From the NCBI GenBank assembly GCA_041396585.1, contig JAWKYG010000015.1:1-64000 (forward strand): DNA of 64,000 bases, given 5' to 3'. This stretch comes from JAUIAI01 sp041396585. GTDB taxonomy: Bacteria; Pseudomonadota; Gammaproteobacteria; Burkholderiales; Burkholderiaceae_E. Under the pieces are notes generated by a model, which made no database searches, was not told where the DNA came from, and saw only the letters and a program-made list of their open reading frames with translations. This document shows, one piece after another, positions 44,223 through 54,969 of the stretch. Both the position numbers and the translations under genes were made by a program. Position 1 is the stretch's first letter; every line of letters begins with the position of its first letter.

Positions 44223-46630
44223 CTATGGCCGGATCCGCCAGTACGGCCCCGTTCCGGCGCGGGTCGCGAGAATCTCCGTCGGCCGCCCGTTGGAAAAGCG
44301 AATCGTCAAAGCGCCGTCGTGATCGGTGCGCAGGACCCTGACCCCCTGCTCGCGATAGCGCGCCAGCACGGCCTGCGATGGATGTCTGAAGCGGTTGCGA
44401 TAGCCGGCCTGAATGATCGCGACGCGCGGCGCGACAGCCTGCAGGAAGGTCTCGCTCGATGATGTCCGACTGCCGTGATGCGGCACCAACAGGATCTCAC
44501 TGGCCAGGCCGGCGGAACCGAGCACGGACACGAGTTTCTGCTCCTGGGCGGCCTCGATGTCCCCGGTCAGCAGCAGACTACCGCCGGGCCGCGCACACGA
44601 AGGACGCAACTGCGGGCATTGCTACGCACCTTCTTCGGATCCACGACGAGGGCGAGGTCCGGATGCAGATACTCGAAATGCACGCCATCCCAGTGCCACG
44701 ACACCCCGCGCTGACAATCCTGCTGCGCCACTGCGAGTTGGCGAAGCACATGCGCTTTGGCAATGAGCTGTCCAGCGTACCCACGGCGAACTGTCGCACC
44801 AGCTCGGCCGCGCCCGAATGATCCCGGTCTTCATGCGAGAGCACCAGGCGATCGAGCGTTCGGATGCCCTGGTGGCGCATATAAGGTGCGATGATCGGTC
44901 GCCGGCCCCCTCGCCATGCTCGCCATGGGTGGGGCCGGTGTCATAGAGAAGCTGGTGATGGGCGGTGCGTATCAGTACCGCGGTGCCCTGCCCGACGTCG
45001 AATATCTGGGCCTGCCATTGACCGTCCCCGCCGGGCATTCACCGCTGATCAACAGCGGAAGCATCAGACACGCACCGAGTGAGGCGGGCGACGGGCCGCC
45101 GCGGCCAGAGCACGACGAGCACGCCGAGGCACGCCAACACGAGCGCCAGCATTGAGCCGGAACCGGTAACCAAGACGGTCACGGGCAGGTTGTCGATCCA
45201 GTGCATCGCGGTGATCAGCCCCTGTGCTGCCAATGCGGCCAGGCGCAGACAGAGCGCGGCCAGATCATCACTGAGCAGACCGAACGCGGCACCGGCCATC
45301 GACACGGGGGTGATCACCGCGGAAACAAGCGGAATCGCCAGGGCATTGGCGAGAGGGCCGAACAAGGGGATCGCGCCGAACCACCATGCCGCCAGCGGCA
45401 CCAGCACCACCGTGGCCGCCCACTGCGCGCTGAGCGCATCACACCATCTGGCGCGCCAGGGGCGACTGGGTGAGCCGGCGGCAACGATCGCGGCGACAGT
45501 CGCGAACGACAACCAGAAGCCGCTGCTCATGACGGCCCAGGGATCGAGCAGGCAGACGATCGCCGCGGTCAGCGCCATGACATGGGTGAGCGCGTGAGAG
45601 CGCCCGGCCCGCAGTGCCAGGCCCGCAATGGTCAACATCCAGCATGTGCGCTGTGCCGGGATGCCCCACCCCGAGAAGGCGGCATACGCGAAGGCCGTCG
45701 GCACCGCGAGCAACCAGGACAAGGTCTGCGCCGGCAGACGCGATGTCAGCCAGACATGCCCGGGAAATGGAGGCGCAGCAGCCGCGTGAAGAGCCACAGA
45801 CTCATCGCGGCGAACATCGTCACGTGCAAACCGAGATCGACATCAGGTGCGACACCCCGGTGCGGTTGAACATGTCCCAGAGCGCGGGCCGAATCGCCGA
45901 CTGGCGCCCGGTCACCAGGGCGCTGATCACACCCCGACCATCGGCATCGGCCCTCACGCAGCGCCTGATCGATGATCGCACTCACGCGCATGCGCAGTTG
46001 CGCGAGCATGATCGCGCCCGACCAGCTCACCCCCGAACGCAGGCCGTTGCGCTGCGCCGGCGCCAGCCCGGCCCGATCGGCGCGCACATGGCCGCGCGCG
46101 ATGACGCCCTCGCGCAAGGCCCAGAGCTCGGTGTCGAAGCCACCCGGGTTGAGCATGCCGATCGGGCGTTTGAGGCGCACATTGAGATGCAGCCGGTCAC
46201 CGGGCCAGAGCGACGCCGGTAGAGGGTGGCGTCCGTACCATGCCAGCCGCACCACGCCCGACAATGCACAGGCAGGATCGCCGCCCGATCGTGTGCAGCG
46301 CCGCACATGGAACCGGAAAGACACACCGTGCGAGTGGCGACTGATCGTCGACACCACATCGCCCTCGACCTGCAGATCCACACCCTCGAGGTGCGCCGGC
46401 AGGCGCGCATCGAGCCCGCTGCGCGCCTGGCCTGCCATGAGCGCAAAGGCGATCAGGGCGCAGCAGCCGAATCGCAGCCAGCCGCGCTGCCGCGACGCGG
46501 GAAGAAGCAACACGGCGGGCACTGCCGCGAGTACCAACCAGGGCATGGGCGGCAGCGACGGTAGCCACGGCAACAAGCCGGCCACCAGGGGGACCGCCCA
46601 GGCGGATGACATTCTCGGCATGACCGGCAC
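44223..46630 (-). CDS. comEC: DNA uptake channel protein ComEC/Rec2 (frameshifted)
   Basis: Inner-membrane DNA translocation channel, about 800 residues. The N-terminal DUF4131 region (46630-45980) has MAGQARSGLDARLP and RLHLNVRLKRPIGMLNPGGFD. After an indel near 45945 come SALVTGRQSAIRPALWDMFN, TGVSHLMSISGLHVTMFA and the polytopic domain (YAAFSGWGIPAQRTCWMLT). The C-terminal metallo-beta-lactamase-like domain reads QIFDVGQGTAVLIRT, LVLSHEDRDHSGA and LLVPHHGSRTSSSE. At least five frame changes lie between 44600 and 45950. Competence function is plausible but other com genes are outside the window. Confidence 0.85.
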
Positions 46631-46714
46631 GTTGCCGTGCCGGCCCCCGCGTTCGGCGCGATTCGCTCGGCCGCATGGCCGACCGATGGGGATGATCGAG
46701 CCGCGGGGGTGCGC

Positions 46715-47557
46715 TCAGTCGGGCGCGCGTGCACCCATGCGCGGCAGGGCCGCGCGGGCATTGGCAGTGGTCGCTGCCACGACCGACTCGACCGGCATCC
46801 CGCGCAGGCTCGCCAGGCAACATGCGATTCCCGCCAGCTCGGCCGGTTCGTTTCTACCCGGCGCCAGCCAGGCCGGCGCCAGATCCGGACCATCGGTTTC
46901 GAGTACCAGCGCTTCCAGCGGACACTGGCAGGCCAGTTGCCGGATGCGTCGCGATCTCTCGAAGGTCATCACACCACCGAAACCCAGCCGAAAACCGAGG
47001 TCGATCATGACCTGCGCCTGCACCATGCTGCCATTGAACGCATGAGCGATTCCGCCGCTCACCGGCCGGCGGCGAAGCGCCTTTGCGATGCGGTCATTGG
47101 CGCGGCGCGAGTGGATGATCACCGGCAGATCGTGTCGCGCCGCCAACGCGAGTTGGGCGTCGAAGAAGCGCTCCTGACGACCCGGGTCGGGATCATCCAC
47201 GAAGAAATCGAGGCCGATCTCGCCGACGGCGACCAGGCGCGGGTCATCGCGATGACGCACCAGCGCATCGGCCAGTTGATCGAGCGCCTCGTCACGCAGT
47301 GTCGGCACCGCCATCGGATGAAGGCCGAGCGCATAGTGAATCCCGGCATCGGCCCGCGCATGAGCCAGTTGCCGCACATCATCGAATCCGGCCGGCGCCA
47401 CCGCCGGCACGACGATCGCGATCAATCCCGCCGTGCGGCCGCGCGCGATCACCTGATCCCGGTCGGGCGCGTACTCGGCGGCGTCCAGATGGCAGTGCGT
47501 GTCGATCAGGCCGGCCAAGGGCGGGCCGGTGGGTGCGGCGGCTCGCCGATCAGGCAT
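46715..47557 (-). CDS. tatD: TatD-family metal-dependent hydrolase
   Basis: A 280-residue TIM-barrel metalloenzyme. LIDTHCHLDAAEYAPDR carries the first metal ligands, followed by YALGLHPMAVP, VAVGEIGLDFFVDDPD, DLPVIIHSRRANDRI, GGIAHAFNGSMVQAQ and LVLETDGPDL, all in family order. TatD proteins are 3'-5' DNA exonucleases/deacylases. The start overlaps the end of lolD by eight bases, so the two are coupled. Confidence 0.9.
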   Translation of the reverse strand: MPDRRAAAPTGPPLAGLIDTHCHLDAAEYAPDRDQVIARGRTAGLIAIVVPAVAPAGFDDVRQLAHARADAGIHYALGLHPMAVPTLRDEALDQLADALVRHRDDPRLVAVGEIGLDFFVDDPDPGRQERFFDAQLALAARHDLPVIIHSRRANDRIAKALRRRPVSGGIAHAFNGSMVQAQVMIDLGFRLGFGGVMTFERSRRIRQLACQCPLEALVLETDGPDLAPAWLAPGRNEPAELAGIACCLASLRGMPVESVVAATTANARAALPRMGARAPD

Positions 47558-48250
47558 CGACCAGGCGACCATCGCGGATGGTCAGCACACGATCGAGCCG
47601 GGCTGCGAGATCGAGATCATGCGTGACCACGATGAAACCGACCGCGCGTTCCCTGGAAAGATTGGTCATCAGCTCGAACACACGGGCCGCGGTACTGCGA
47701 TCCAGATTGCCCGTGGGCTCGTCGGCCAGCACGAACATCGGCTCGGTCACCATCGCGCGGGCCAGCGCCACCCTCTGACGCTCGCCGCCCGAAAGTTGCC
47801 CCGGCGTATGCGTGAGGCGGGCGCCAAGCCCGACGCGCCGAGCATCGCACTGGCACGTTCGAGGCCTCACGCGGTGCAGACCACGCACGCGCAAGGGCAT
47901 CGAGACATTTTCGGTGTGGCCGTAAACTCACCGAGCAGATGATGAAACTGGTAGACGAAATCGAGGCACTGGTTTCGAACTGCCCACGCTCGCGCTCACC
48001 GAGCGATTCGATCCGCCGCCCGCCGATCTCGACCCAGCCGAGGACGGAGAGTCGAGCCCGCCCAGCACATGCAGCAAGGTGCTCTTGCCGGAACCGACGC
48101 GCCGACGAGTGACCCGCTCGCCAGCCTGACGCGCAAATCGACCCCGTTGAGCACCGGGATCTCGACATCGGCCTGCCAGAACGATTTGGTCAGCCCGCTG
48201 GCCTGCAAAAGCCGAGGCGCGAAGGCCGGCGCGGTGGCTGCCTCACTCAT
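47550..48250 (-). CDS. lolD: Lipoprotein-releasing ABC transporter ATPase (frameshifted)
   Basis: ATPase of the LolCDE complex, which extracts lipoproteins from the inner membrane. The start MSEAATAPAFAPRLL leads to LTKSFWQADVEIPVLNGVDL. The Walker A and following residues are spread over frames (LLHVLGGLDSPSSG-like, WVEIGGRRIESLGERER, then FVYQFHHLLGEFTATENVSM). The last part is clean: LSGGERQRVALARAMVTEPMFV, LADEPTGNLD, FIVVTHDLDLAARLDRVLTI. About five indels between 47830 and 48110. The gene is essential in related bacteria, so sequence error is far more likely than loss. It overlaps lolC by eight bases. Confidence 0.87.
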
Positions 48251-49499
48251 ACCGAAGTGCCTCCGCCGGCCGCACCCGCGATGCGCGCCAACTCGGGTAC
48301 AGGGTGGAAGCAAAGGCAAGGATGCAGGCGACGATCGCGATCACGATGACATCATCACCATGCAGATCGCTGGGCAGATAGTTGATGAAGTACACGCCCT
48401 TGGGCAGGACCTCGAAGCCGAACAGGCGTTCGGCAATCTGTACCAGATCACCGATATTGAGGGCCAGCGCCACGCCGAGCGCGATGCCTATGCCCGTGCC
48501 CAGCAGGCCGACCGCCGCCCCTTGCACGACGAATATCTTCATGATGCTCGACGGCGCAGCGCCCAGGGTGCGCAGGATCGCGATATCGGCCTGTTTATCG
48601 GTCACTGTCATGACCAGCATCGACACCAGGTTGAACGCGGCGACCGCAACGATCAGCATCAGGATGATGAACATCATGCGCTTCTCGATCTGCACCGCCG
48701 CGAACCAGTTCCGGTTCTCGCTCGACCAATCACGCACATACAGATCGCCGATCAGACGAACGGCCAGATCATTGGCGACCTCCGGCGCGGTCATCATGTC
48801 GGATGTCTTCAGGCGGACCCCGTTGACGCCCTGCACCCGGAACAAGCGCGCCGCGTCCTCGATGTGCATCAGAACCAGGTTCAGGTCGTACTCATAGTGG
48901 CCCGATTCGAAGATGGCCACCACCTTGAACTGCCGCAGACGCGGCAAAACGCCGGCCGGCGTTGCCGTGCCCTGGGGTGCGATCAAGGTCAGCCGATCGC
49001 CGACCCGCAGCCGGTAGCGTTCGGCCAGCTGCCGTCCGATGGCCAGCCCGAACCCGCCCGGCTTCAGATCATTGACCGTGCCCAGGGGAAAGCGCTCGAG
49101 AAAATCGGCGACCTGGCCTTCCTGGGCGGGATCGATGCCGCGCACGAACACACCGCGCACACTGTCACGATGAGTCATCATCGCCTGGCCGGAGACGAAG
49201 GGCGCGGCGCCGGTAATCCGTGGGTCTTCTTTGGCAATGCTCGCGATCTTCTGCCAGTCCTGGATCGACTCGTCGCCGGCCAGCACCTCGATGTGCGAGA
49301 GCACCGACAACATCTTGTCGCGAACCTCTTTCTGGAACCCGTTCATGACCGACAAAACGACGATCAGGGCGGCCACACCCAGTGCGATGCCGGCGACCGA
49401 AAGCACGGAAATGAACGAGATGAAGCCGTTGCGTCGCCCGGTCTTGCGGCTCGCGCGCGTGTACCGCAATCCAATGAAGAGTTCGTAGGGCATGGCCAT
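48243..49499 (-). CDS. lolC: Lipoprotein-releasing ABC transporter permease
   Basis: A 418-residue LolC/E-type permease. The N-terminus MPYELFIGLRYTRA, NGFISFISVLSVAGIALGVA and LIVVLSVMNGFQKEVRDKML is diagnostic. The periplasmic domain (about 55-260) contains HIEVLAGDE and VFVRGIDPAQEG. Three more helices close the FtsX-like domain (FIILMLIVAVAAFNLVSMLV, DKQADIAILRTLGA). Betaproteobacteria usually have this single LolC/E permease, which forms a homodimer with LolD. ATG at 49499 or 49493. Confidence 0.92.
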   Translation of the reverse strand: MAMPYELFIGLRYTRASRKTGRRNGFISFISVLSVAGIALGVAALIVVLSVMNGFQKEVRDKMLSVLSHIEVLAGDESIQDWQKIASIAKEDPRITGAAPFVSGQAMMTHRDSVRGVFVRGIDPAQEGQVADFLERFPLGTVNDLKPGGFGLAIGRQLAERYRLRVGDRLTLIAPQGTATPAGVLPRLRQFKVVAIFESGHYEYDLNLVLMHIEDAARLFRVQGVNGVRLKTSDMMTAPEVANDLAVRLIGDLYVRDWSSENRNWFAAVQIEKRMMFIILMLIVAVAAFNLVSMLVMTVTDKQADIAILRTLGAAPSSIMKIFVVQGAAVGLLGTGIGIALGVALALNIGDLVQIAERLFGFEVLPKGVYFINYLPSDLHGDDVIVIAIVACILAFASTLYPSWRASRVRPAEALRYE

Positions 49500-49609
49500 G
49501 GCAGCGGGCGCAGTGTGCCATAACTCGTCGACAGACATCGGCAGACCCACCATGGCCTCAGGGAGGGCCGTGCAACCTGACGCATGGCCTCACTGGCACA
49601 ATCGGCGCC

Positions 49610-50551
49610 ATGCTCACGATTCTGGTCACCGGCGCGCCTCTTGCCGGGCAAGACAGCACGGACTGCCTGCGCCGGCTCTCGCGTGGCCGGCCCCTGGATT
49701 CGCGATCCCTGACCGATATCGACGATCTGCGCCGTACCCCCCTCGAGCACTGGCTGACCGAGGCCTTCGCAATTCCCGGCGAGGCCGCCGTGAGCGCCTA
49801 CGCCGCGCTCGCTGACTCGTCTGCCGCCCCGTCGAGCGACTCGCTCGTTCTCAGCCCGGTGCACCTGCGCGCAACGCTCGATCACCTCGTGCTGCACACA
49901 TCGTCCGAGCTCGGGCTGACCCTCGACGAGGCCCATGCATTGGCGGATACCGCCAACGCACATTTCGAAGCCGATGGCCTGACGCTGACACCCTTGTCGG
50001 CGCGGCTCTGGTCATTGACCGGAGCGCATGATCTGCAGGCACTCGATCTGGCCAGCAGCGATGCGGCCCGTGGCCGCAATATCGATCATTACATGCCGGC
50101 GGGGCCCGCCGGGCGCCGGGCACGTGCGCTGCTCAATGAACTGCAGATGCTCTGGTTTTCGCATCCCGTGAACGATAGCCGGGCCCAGGCGGGACTGCCG
50201 ACGGTCAACAGCCTGTGGTTCGAGGGGCGCTGTGCGCCCTTGCACGGGCGCCCCCATGAAACCGTGCTCGCCACCGACCCGCGCATCCAGGGCCTTGCGC
50301 AGGCGGTGGCTGCACGGTTTGCTGAACCGGGCGATCCCACGCACCTGGTCGCGCAGGTGCGCGAGGCGCTGACGCGCGGACCCACCCTGCTCGCGCTGGA
50401 TGCCGGTGACGAGGATCGTCTGGGCCTTTTCGCTGCCGGCGGGCGCTGGCCGGCCGACAGCAGGATCGTGTTCGTCGACGACAGCGGCTGGCGCATGCAC
50501 CTGCTGCTCCCGTCCGGACTCCTCGCGCGATTGCGCCGCTGGCGGCCATGA
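49610..50551 (+). CDS. RPFE-type regulatory / phosphoglycerate mutase-like protein
   Basis: A 313-residue protein of the family annotated as RPFE regulatory protein or cofactor-independent phosphoglycerate mutase homologue. Telling motifs are LNELQMLWFSHPVNDSRAQ and GLPTVNSLWFEG, together with DSLVLSPVHLRATLDHLVLH. In betaproteobacteria this gene regularly precedes recJ, as here, with an ATGA overlap. The biochemical role is not established. Intact. Confidence 0.8.
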   Translation: MLTILVTGAPLAGQDSTDCLRRLSRGRPLDSRSLTDIDDLRRTPLEHWLTEAFAIPGEAAVSAYAALADSSAAPSSDSLVLSPVHLRATLDHLVLHTSSELGLTLDEAHALADTANAHFEADGLTLTPLSARLWSLTGAHDLQALDLASSDAARGRNIDHYMPAGPAGRRARALLNELQMLWFSHPVNDSRAQAGLPTVNSLWFEGRCAPLHGRPHETVLATDPRIQGLAQAVAARFAEPGDPTHLVAQVREALTRGPTLLALDAGDEDRLGLFAAGGRWPADSRIVFVDDSGWRMHLLLPSGLLARLRRWRP

Positions 50552-52260
50552 ATCCGCATCCGACACCGGATTCACCCGCCCTGATGCAAAGGCCCCATGA
50601 TCCCCGGATCGTTGCCCGTCTGCAGGCCGCCGGCCTACATCCGGTGCTCGCACGGGTCGCGGCTTCGCGCGGCGTCGAGAATCCCGAGTCTCTGAATCCG
50701 TCGCTGGCCGGGCTCCTGCGCCCCGAACCGATGCACGACCTGGCGAAGGCGGCCGGGCTGGTGGTACAGGCGATCGAGACGGATTCGGCGATCATCGTTG
50801 TCGGCGACTACGATTGCGATGGCGCCACGGCGACTGCCCTGATGGTCACCGGCCTGCGCCGACTCGGTGCGCGTATCGACTACCTGGTGCCCAACCGCTT
50901 CCTGCACGGCTACGGCCTGTCCGAGCCGCTGGTAGCGCTGGCCTGCGCACATCCCCGCCTGCCCGGGCCTGGCATGTTGATCACCGTCGATAACGGCATC
51001 GCCAGTCTTGCCGGCGTGCGTGCGGCACGAGCTGCCGGCATGAAGGTCGTGATCACCGACCATCATCTGCCTGGCGAGACCCTGCCCGAGGCCGACGCGA
51101 TCGTCGACCCGAATCTGCCGCAATGCGGATTCGCAAGCCGCCACCTGGCCGGTGTCGGCGTGGCCTTCTATCTGCTCACGGCGGTGCGCGCACAGCTTCT
51201 CGAGCGCGCGCCGCAACGCCAGCGCGGGCCCGCGCTGGGCGATCTGCTCGACCTGGTCGCGCTGGGCACGGTTGCCGATGTCGTTCCGCTGGACGAGAAC
51301 AATCGGCGCCTCGTGAATGCCGGGCTCGAGCGCATGCGCAGCGGCCGCGCGCGCCCGGGCATTCAGGCACTGATGCAGATCTGCGGCTGCGCGCAGGACC
51401 GCATCAATGCGCGTGATCTGGGCTTTCTGCTGGGCCCGCGCATCAACGCAGCCGGCCGCCTCGACGACATCACGCTGGGTATCGAATGCCTGCTCGCCCC
51501 GGATCTCGACACGGCCCTGCCCCTGGCCGAGACGCGGGAGGCCATCACTCGCCAGCGCCGGGATGCGCAGTTGACGATGCAGGATCAGGCGCTCGCCCAT
51601 GTCGGTGACCCCGTGCCGGGCCAGCGTGCCATCATCGCGCACGATGAGCACTGGCATCAGGGGATCGTCGGACTGGTCGCCTCGAGATTGCGCGAGCGCC
51701 ATCATCGCCCGGCGTTCGCGTTCGCCCCGGATGCACAGAGCGGTCGCTGGCGGGGCTCCGGGCGTTCGATCCCGGATGTTCATCTGCGCGATGCGCTCGC
51801 CCTGATCGATGCCACCCATCCGGGGCTCATCGAGCGCTTCGGCGGCCACGCGATGGCGGCCGGCCTGACGCTCGACGAGAAGGGCCTGGCCGCGTTTCCA
51901 CAGGCCTTGGAGCAGGCCCTGCGCCAGTGCGCGGATGCCGAGGCCTTTTCGCCACGACTGCTCACCGACGGGGCGCTCGACGAGGCGGACTGCACGCTCG
52001 ATCTGGCCCTGCTGCTCGAGCGCCAGATCTGGGGTTCCGGGTTCGCCGCGCCGCTGTTCGTCAATGAATTCGTCGTGCACAAACAGCGCATCGTGGGCAG
52101 TGGCCACCTGCAGCTGGACCTGGGCCTGGGCAAGCAGCGCCTGGCGGGCATCTACTGGCCGCGACCAGCCCCTGCCTGGGCTGTGCCGGCTCGCCTACCG
52201 GATGCAAAGCAACACCTTTCGTGGCGTCACCCCGGCTGCAACCGATGATCGAAGCCGCGA
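50548..52260 (+). CDS. recJ: Single-stranded-DNA-specific exonuclease RecJ (C-terminus frameshifted)
   Basis: 5'-3' ssDNA exonuclease used in mismatch repair and recombination, about 570 residues. DHH phosphoesterase motifs: IVVGDYDCDGATATAL, ITVDNGIAS, VVITDHHLPGE, LGPRINAAGRLDD; DHHA1 part: HEHWHQGIVGLVASRLRE-like, SGRSIPDVHLRDAL and FGGHAMAAGLTL. The main frame ends at 52248, but LAYRMQSNTFRGVT and LQPMIEAATCLG, the RecJ tail, are in the two other frames at 52190-52260, so one or two indels lie near 52165 and 52230. The exact stop is uncertain. Confidence 0.9.
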
Positions 52261-52321
52261 CGTGCCTCGGAGCGTGCCCTGCCTCGCCTATAATGGTGGG
52301 TTTGACATTTGTAGAGTAAGC

Positions 52322-53424
52322 ATGGAAGCCGAACGCGTCAATCAGATCGAATCCGCGATCGAAGACCTGGCAGGGCCGGGTCGAAGCGCTTCGGAGGTAT
52401 CTTTGACTACGGTCTGAAGAAGAACCGTCTTGAAGAAGTCAATCGCCTGCTCGAAGCAATCTGATATCTGGAACGACGCGGCCAATGCGCAGGCGCTGGG
52501 CCGCGAACAGCGTTCGCTGGCCAATGGTGGTCGATGCCATCGACAAGGCGCATCAGGCCTGGCGGATAGCGATGATCTGTTCCAGATGGCGAGCGAGGAG
52601 TCGGACGACGATACCCTCGAAGCCGTGGAGGCGGATGTCGCCAAGATCGAGGCCCTGATCGAAGGTCTCGAGTTTCGCCGGATGTTCTCCAACCCGGCCG
52701 ACAGCAACAACTGCTTTCTCGAGATCCAGGCCGGTGCTGGCGGCACCGAGGCACAGGACTGGGCCCAGATGCTGTTCGCCAGTACCTGCGCTTACTGCGA
52801 GCGCAAGGAGTTCAAGGCCGAGCTGCTCGAGGAATCCGAGGGCGAGGTCGCCGGGATCAAGAGCGCCACGGTCAAGGTCGAGGGCGACTACGCCTACGGC
52901 CACCTGCGCACCGAAACCGGTATTCACCGCCTGGTCTGCAAGTCGCCTCGACGCCTCGGGCGGTCGACACACATCGTTCGCGAGTGTCTTCGTCTATCCG
53001 GAGGTCGACGACTCGATCGAGATCGACATCAACCCGGCCGACCTGCGGATCGATGTCTATCGCGCCTCCGGTGCCGGTGGTCAGTATGTGAACCGGACCG
53101 ATCCGCGGTGCGTATCACCCACAATCCGACCGGTATCGTTGTGCAGTGCCAGAACGATCGATCGCAGCACGCAACAAGGACGAAGCCATGCAGATGCTGC
53201 GCGCCCGTCTGTTCGAGCTGGAACTGCGCAAACGGCGCGAGGAACAGGATCAGGTCGAAGCCGGCAAGACCGACATTGGCTGGGGTCATCAGATCCGCTC
53301 CTATGTGCTGGATCAGTCGCGCATCAAGGATCTGCGCACCAATGTCGAGATCAGCAATACCCAGAAGGTGCTCGACGGCGATCTCGATCCCTTCATCTCC
53401 GAAAGCCTGAAGCAGGGAGTCTGA
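52322..53424 (+). CDS. prfB: Peptide chain release factor 2, with programmed +1 frameshift
   Basis: Release factor for UAA and UGA stops, about 367 residues. Residues 1-25 (MEAERVNQIESAIEDLAG, then VEALRRYL) end at the in-frame TGA of the natural frameshift site (52401-52407); translation continues DYGLKKNRLEEVNRLLE. The domain with FLEIQAGAGGTEAQDWAQML, the GGQ motif in SGAGGQYVNRT (catalytic hydrolysis loop) and DPFISESLKQGV close the protein. In addition about six apparent sequence errors (near 52376, 52455, 52525, 52945, 53105 and 53165) break the frame. The stop overlaps the lysS ATG (TGATG). Confidence 0.92.
52401..52407 (+). promoter_or_regulatory. Programmed ribosomal frameshift signal of prfB
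   Basis: CTTTGAC, the slippery Leu codon and UGA, preceded at the right spacing by the internal Shine-Dalgarno-like GGAGG and followed by DYG codons. RF2 autoregulates its own level by this +1 shift; the TGA is therefore not an error. Confidence 0.93.
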
Positions 53425-54947
53425 TGAACACGCCCGTCCCGCCGAGTACCGGCGACGAGAACGACCTGATCGCCGAGCGTCGCGGCAAGCTGGCCGCTCT
53501 TCGCCAGGCCGGCCAGGCCTTCCCGAACGACTTCGCACCGAGCCACTCGGCCGCGCAGGCGATCGCGCTGGCCGAAGGCCGGGATCGTGACGCCCTCGAG
53601 GCAGGCCCGATTCATGTCGGCCTGGCCGGGCGCATGATGCTCAAGCGGGTTCAGGGCAAGGCGAGCTTTGCCACCATCCAGGATGGCAGCGGCCGGATTC
53701 AGATCTATCTGAACGATGCAGGGGTCGGCGAGCCCGCTCATGAGGCCTTCAAACACTGGGATCTGGGCGACATCATCGGCGTGCGCGGGCAGTTGTTCCG
53801 CACGATGAAGGGCGAGCTCTCGGTGCGGGCTGCGCAGATCCGCCTGCTCACCAAGAGCCTGCGCCCGCTACCGGACAAATTCCATGGCCTGACCGATCTC
53901 GAACAGCGCTACCGCCAGCGCTATGTGGATCTGGTGGTCAACGACGAAACCAAGAAGACCTTCCGGCTGCGCAGCGAGGCGATCCGCGCCATGCGCGGCT
54001 TCATGGTCGAGCACGGCTTCCTGGAAGTCGAGACGCCGATGCTGCATCCGATACCGGGCGGCGCAACGGCCAAGCCCTTCGTCACCCGGCACAATGCCCT
54101 GGACCAGGAAATGTTCCTGCGCGTGGCCCCGGAGCTCTATCTGAAGCGGTTGCTGGTCGGCGGCTTCGAACGGGTGTTCGAGATCAACCGCAGCTTTCGC
54201 AATGAGGGCATCAGCCCGCGTCACAATCCCGAATTCACGATGATGGAGTTCTACGCGGCCTATACCGACTATCGCTGGAACATGGACATCACCGAGAGCA
54301 TTCTGCGTGCGGTTGCGCAGGCCGCGCTCGGCAGCACCCGGCTCACCTACCAGGGCCAGGAGATCGACCTCGGCGCGCCGTTCGCGCGTCTGACGATCGT
54401 CGAGGCCATGCGCGTACATGCCCCGGAACTCGACGCCGGGCGCCTCGAATCCGAGGACTATCTTCGTGAGCAATTGCGCGCGCGCCGCGTGGATCTCGAC
54501 GCGCCGCCGCTTCGGCGTGCGGGCCTGGGCGCCCTGCAACTGGCGCTGTTCGAGGAGACCGCGGAGTCGCGTCTGATTCAACCCACGTTCGTGATCGACT
54601 ATCCGGTCGAGGTCTCACCATTGGCCCGTGAAAGCGATACCCGCCCGGGCATCACCGAGCGCTTCGAATTGTTCATCGCGGGCCGCGAGACCGCCAACGG
54701 ATTCTCCGAGCTCAACGACCCCGACGATCAGGCGGAACGCTTCCAGAAACAGGTGGCCGCCAAGGACGCCGGCGACGAAGAGGCCATGTACTTCGATGCC
54801 GACTACATTCGCGCGCTGGAGGTCGGTATGCCACCAGCCAGTGGCTGCGGCATCGGCATCGACCGCCTGATCATGCTCCTGACCGACAGCCCGAGCATTC
54901 GCGACGTCATCCTGTTCCCGGCACTCAAGCGCGAAGGCGGCGCTTGA
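53424..54947 (+). CDS. lysS: Lysyl-tRNA synthetase, class II
   Basis: Charges tRNA-Lys; 507 residues. The N-terminal OB-fold (about 65-170) has VGLAGRMMLKRVQGKASFATI and ELSVRAAQIRLLTKSLRPLP. The class II core has motif 1 around FLEVETPMLHPIPGGATAKP, motif 2 INRSFRNEGISPRHNPEFT and motif 3 ASGCGIGIDRLIMLLTD. Intact, and coupled to prfB through TGATG. The prfB-lysS pair is standard in proteobacteria. Confidence 0.96.
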   Translation: MNTPVPPSTGDENDLIAERRGKLAALRQAGQAFPNDFAPSHSAAQAIALAEGRDRDALEAGPIHVGLAGRMMLKRVQGKASFATIQDGSGRIQIYLNDAGVGEPAHEAFKHWDLGDIIGVRGQLFRTMKGELSVRAAQIRLLTKSLRPLPDKFHGLTDLEQRYRQRYVDLVVNDETKKTFRLRSEAIRAMRGFMVEHGFLEVETPMLHPIPGGATAKPFVTRHNALDQEMFLRVAPELYLKRLLVGGFERVFEINRSFRNEGISPRHNPEFTMMEFYAAYTDYRWNMDITESILRAVAQAALGSTRLTYQGQEIDLGAPFARLTIVEAMRVHAPELDAGRLESEDYLREQLRARRVDLDAPPLRRAGLGALQLALFEETAESRLIQPTFVIDYPVEVSPLARESDTRPGITERFELFIAGRETANGFSELNDPDDQAERFQKQVAAKDAGDEEAMYFDADYIRALEVGMPPASGCGIGIDRLIMLLTDSPSIRDVILFPALKREGGA

Positions 54948-54969
54948 TCGGCGCTCGCATGAGGCGCAG

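Noticed and set aside
48069..49523. 484-residue open frame on the plus strand
   Set aside because: Antisense of lolC and lolD.
49610..50551. True phosphoglycerate mutase
   Set aside because: The catalytic core of the cofactor-independent mutase (metal and Ser motifs) is not visible; only the RPFE-type motifs are.
52401..52407. Premature stop or sequencing error in prfB
   Set aside because: The context is the conserved RF2 programmed frameshift signal.
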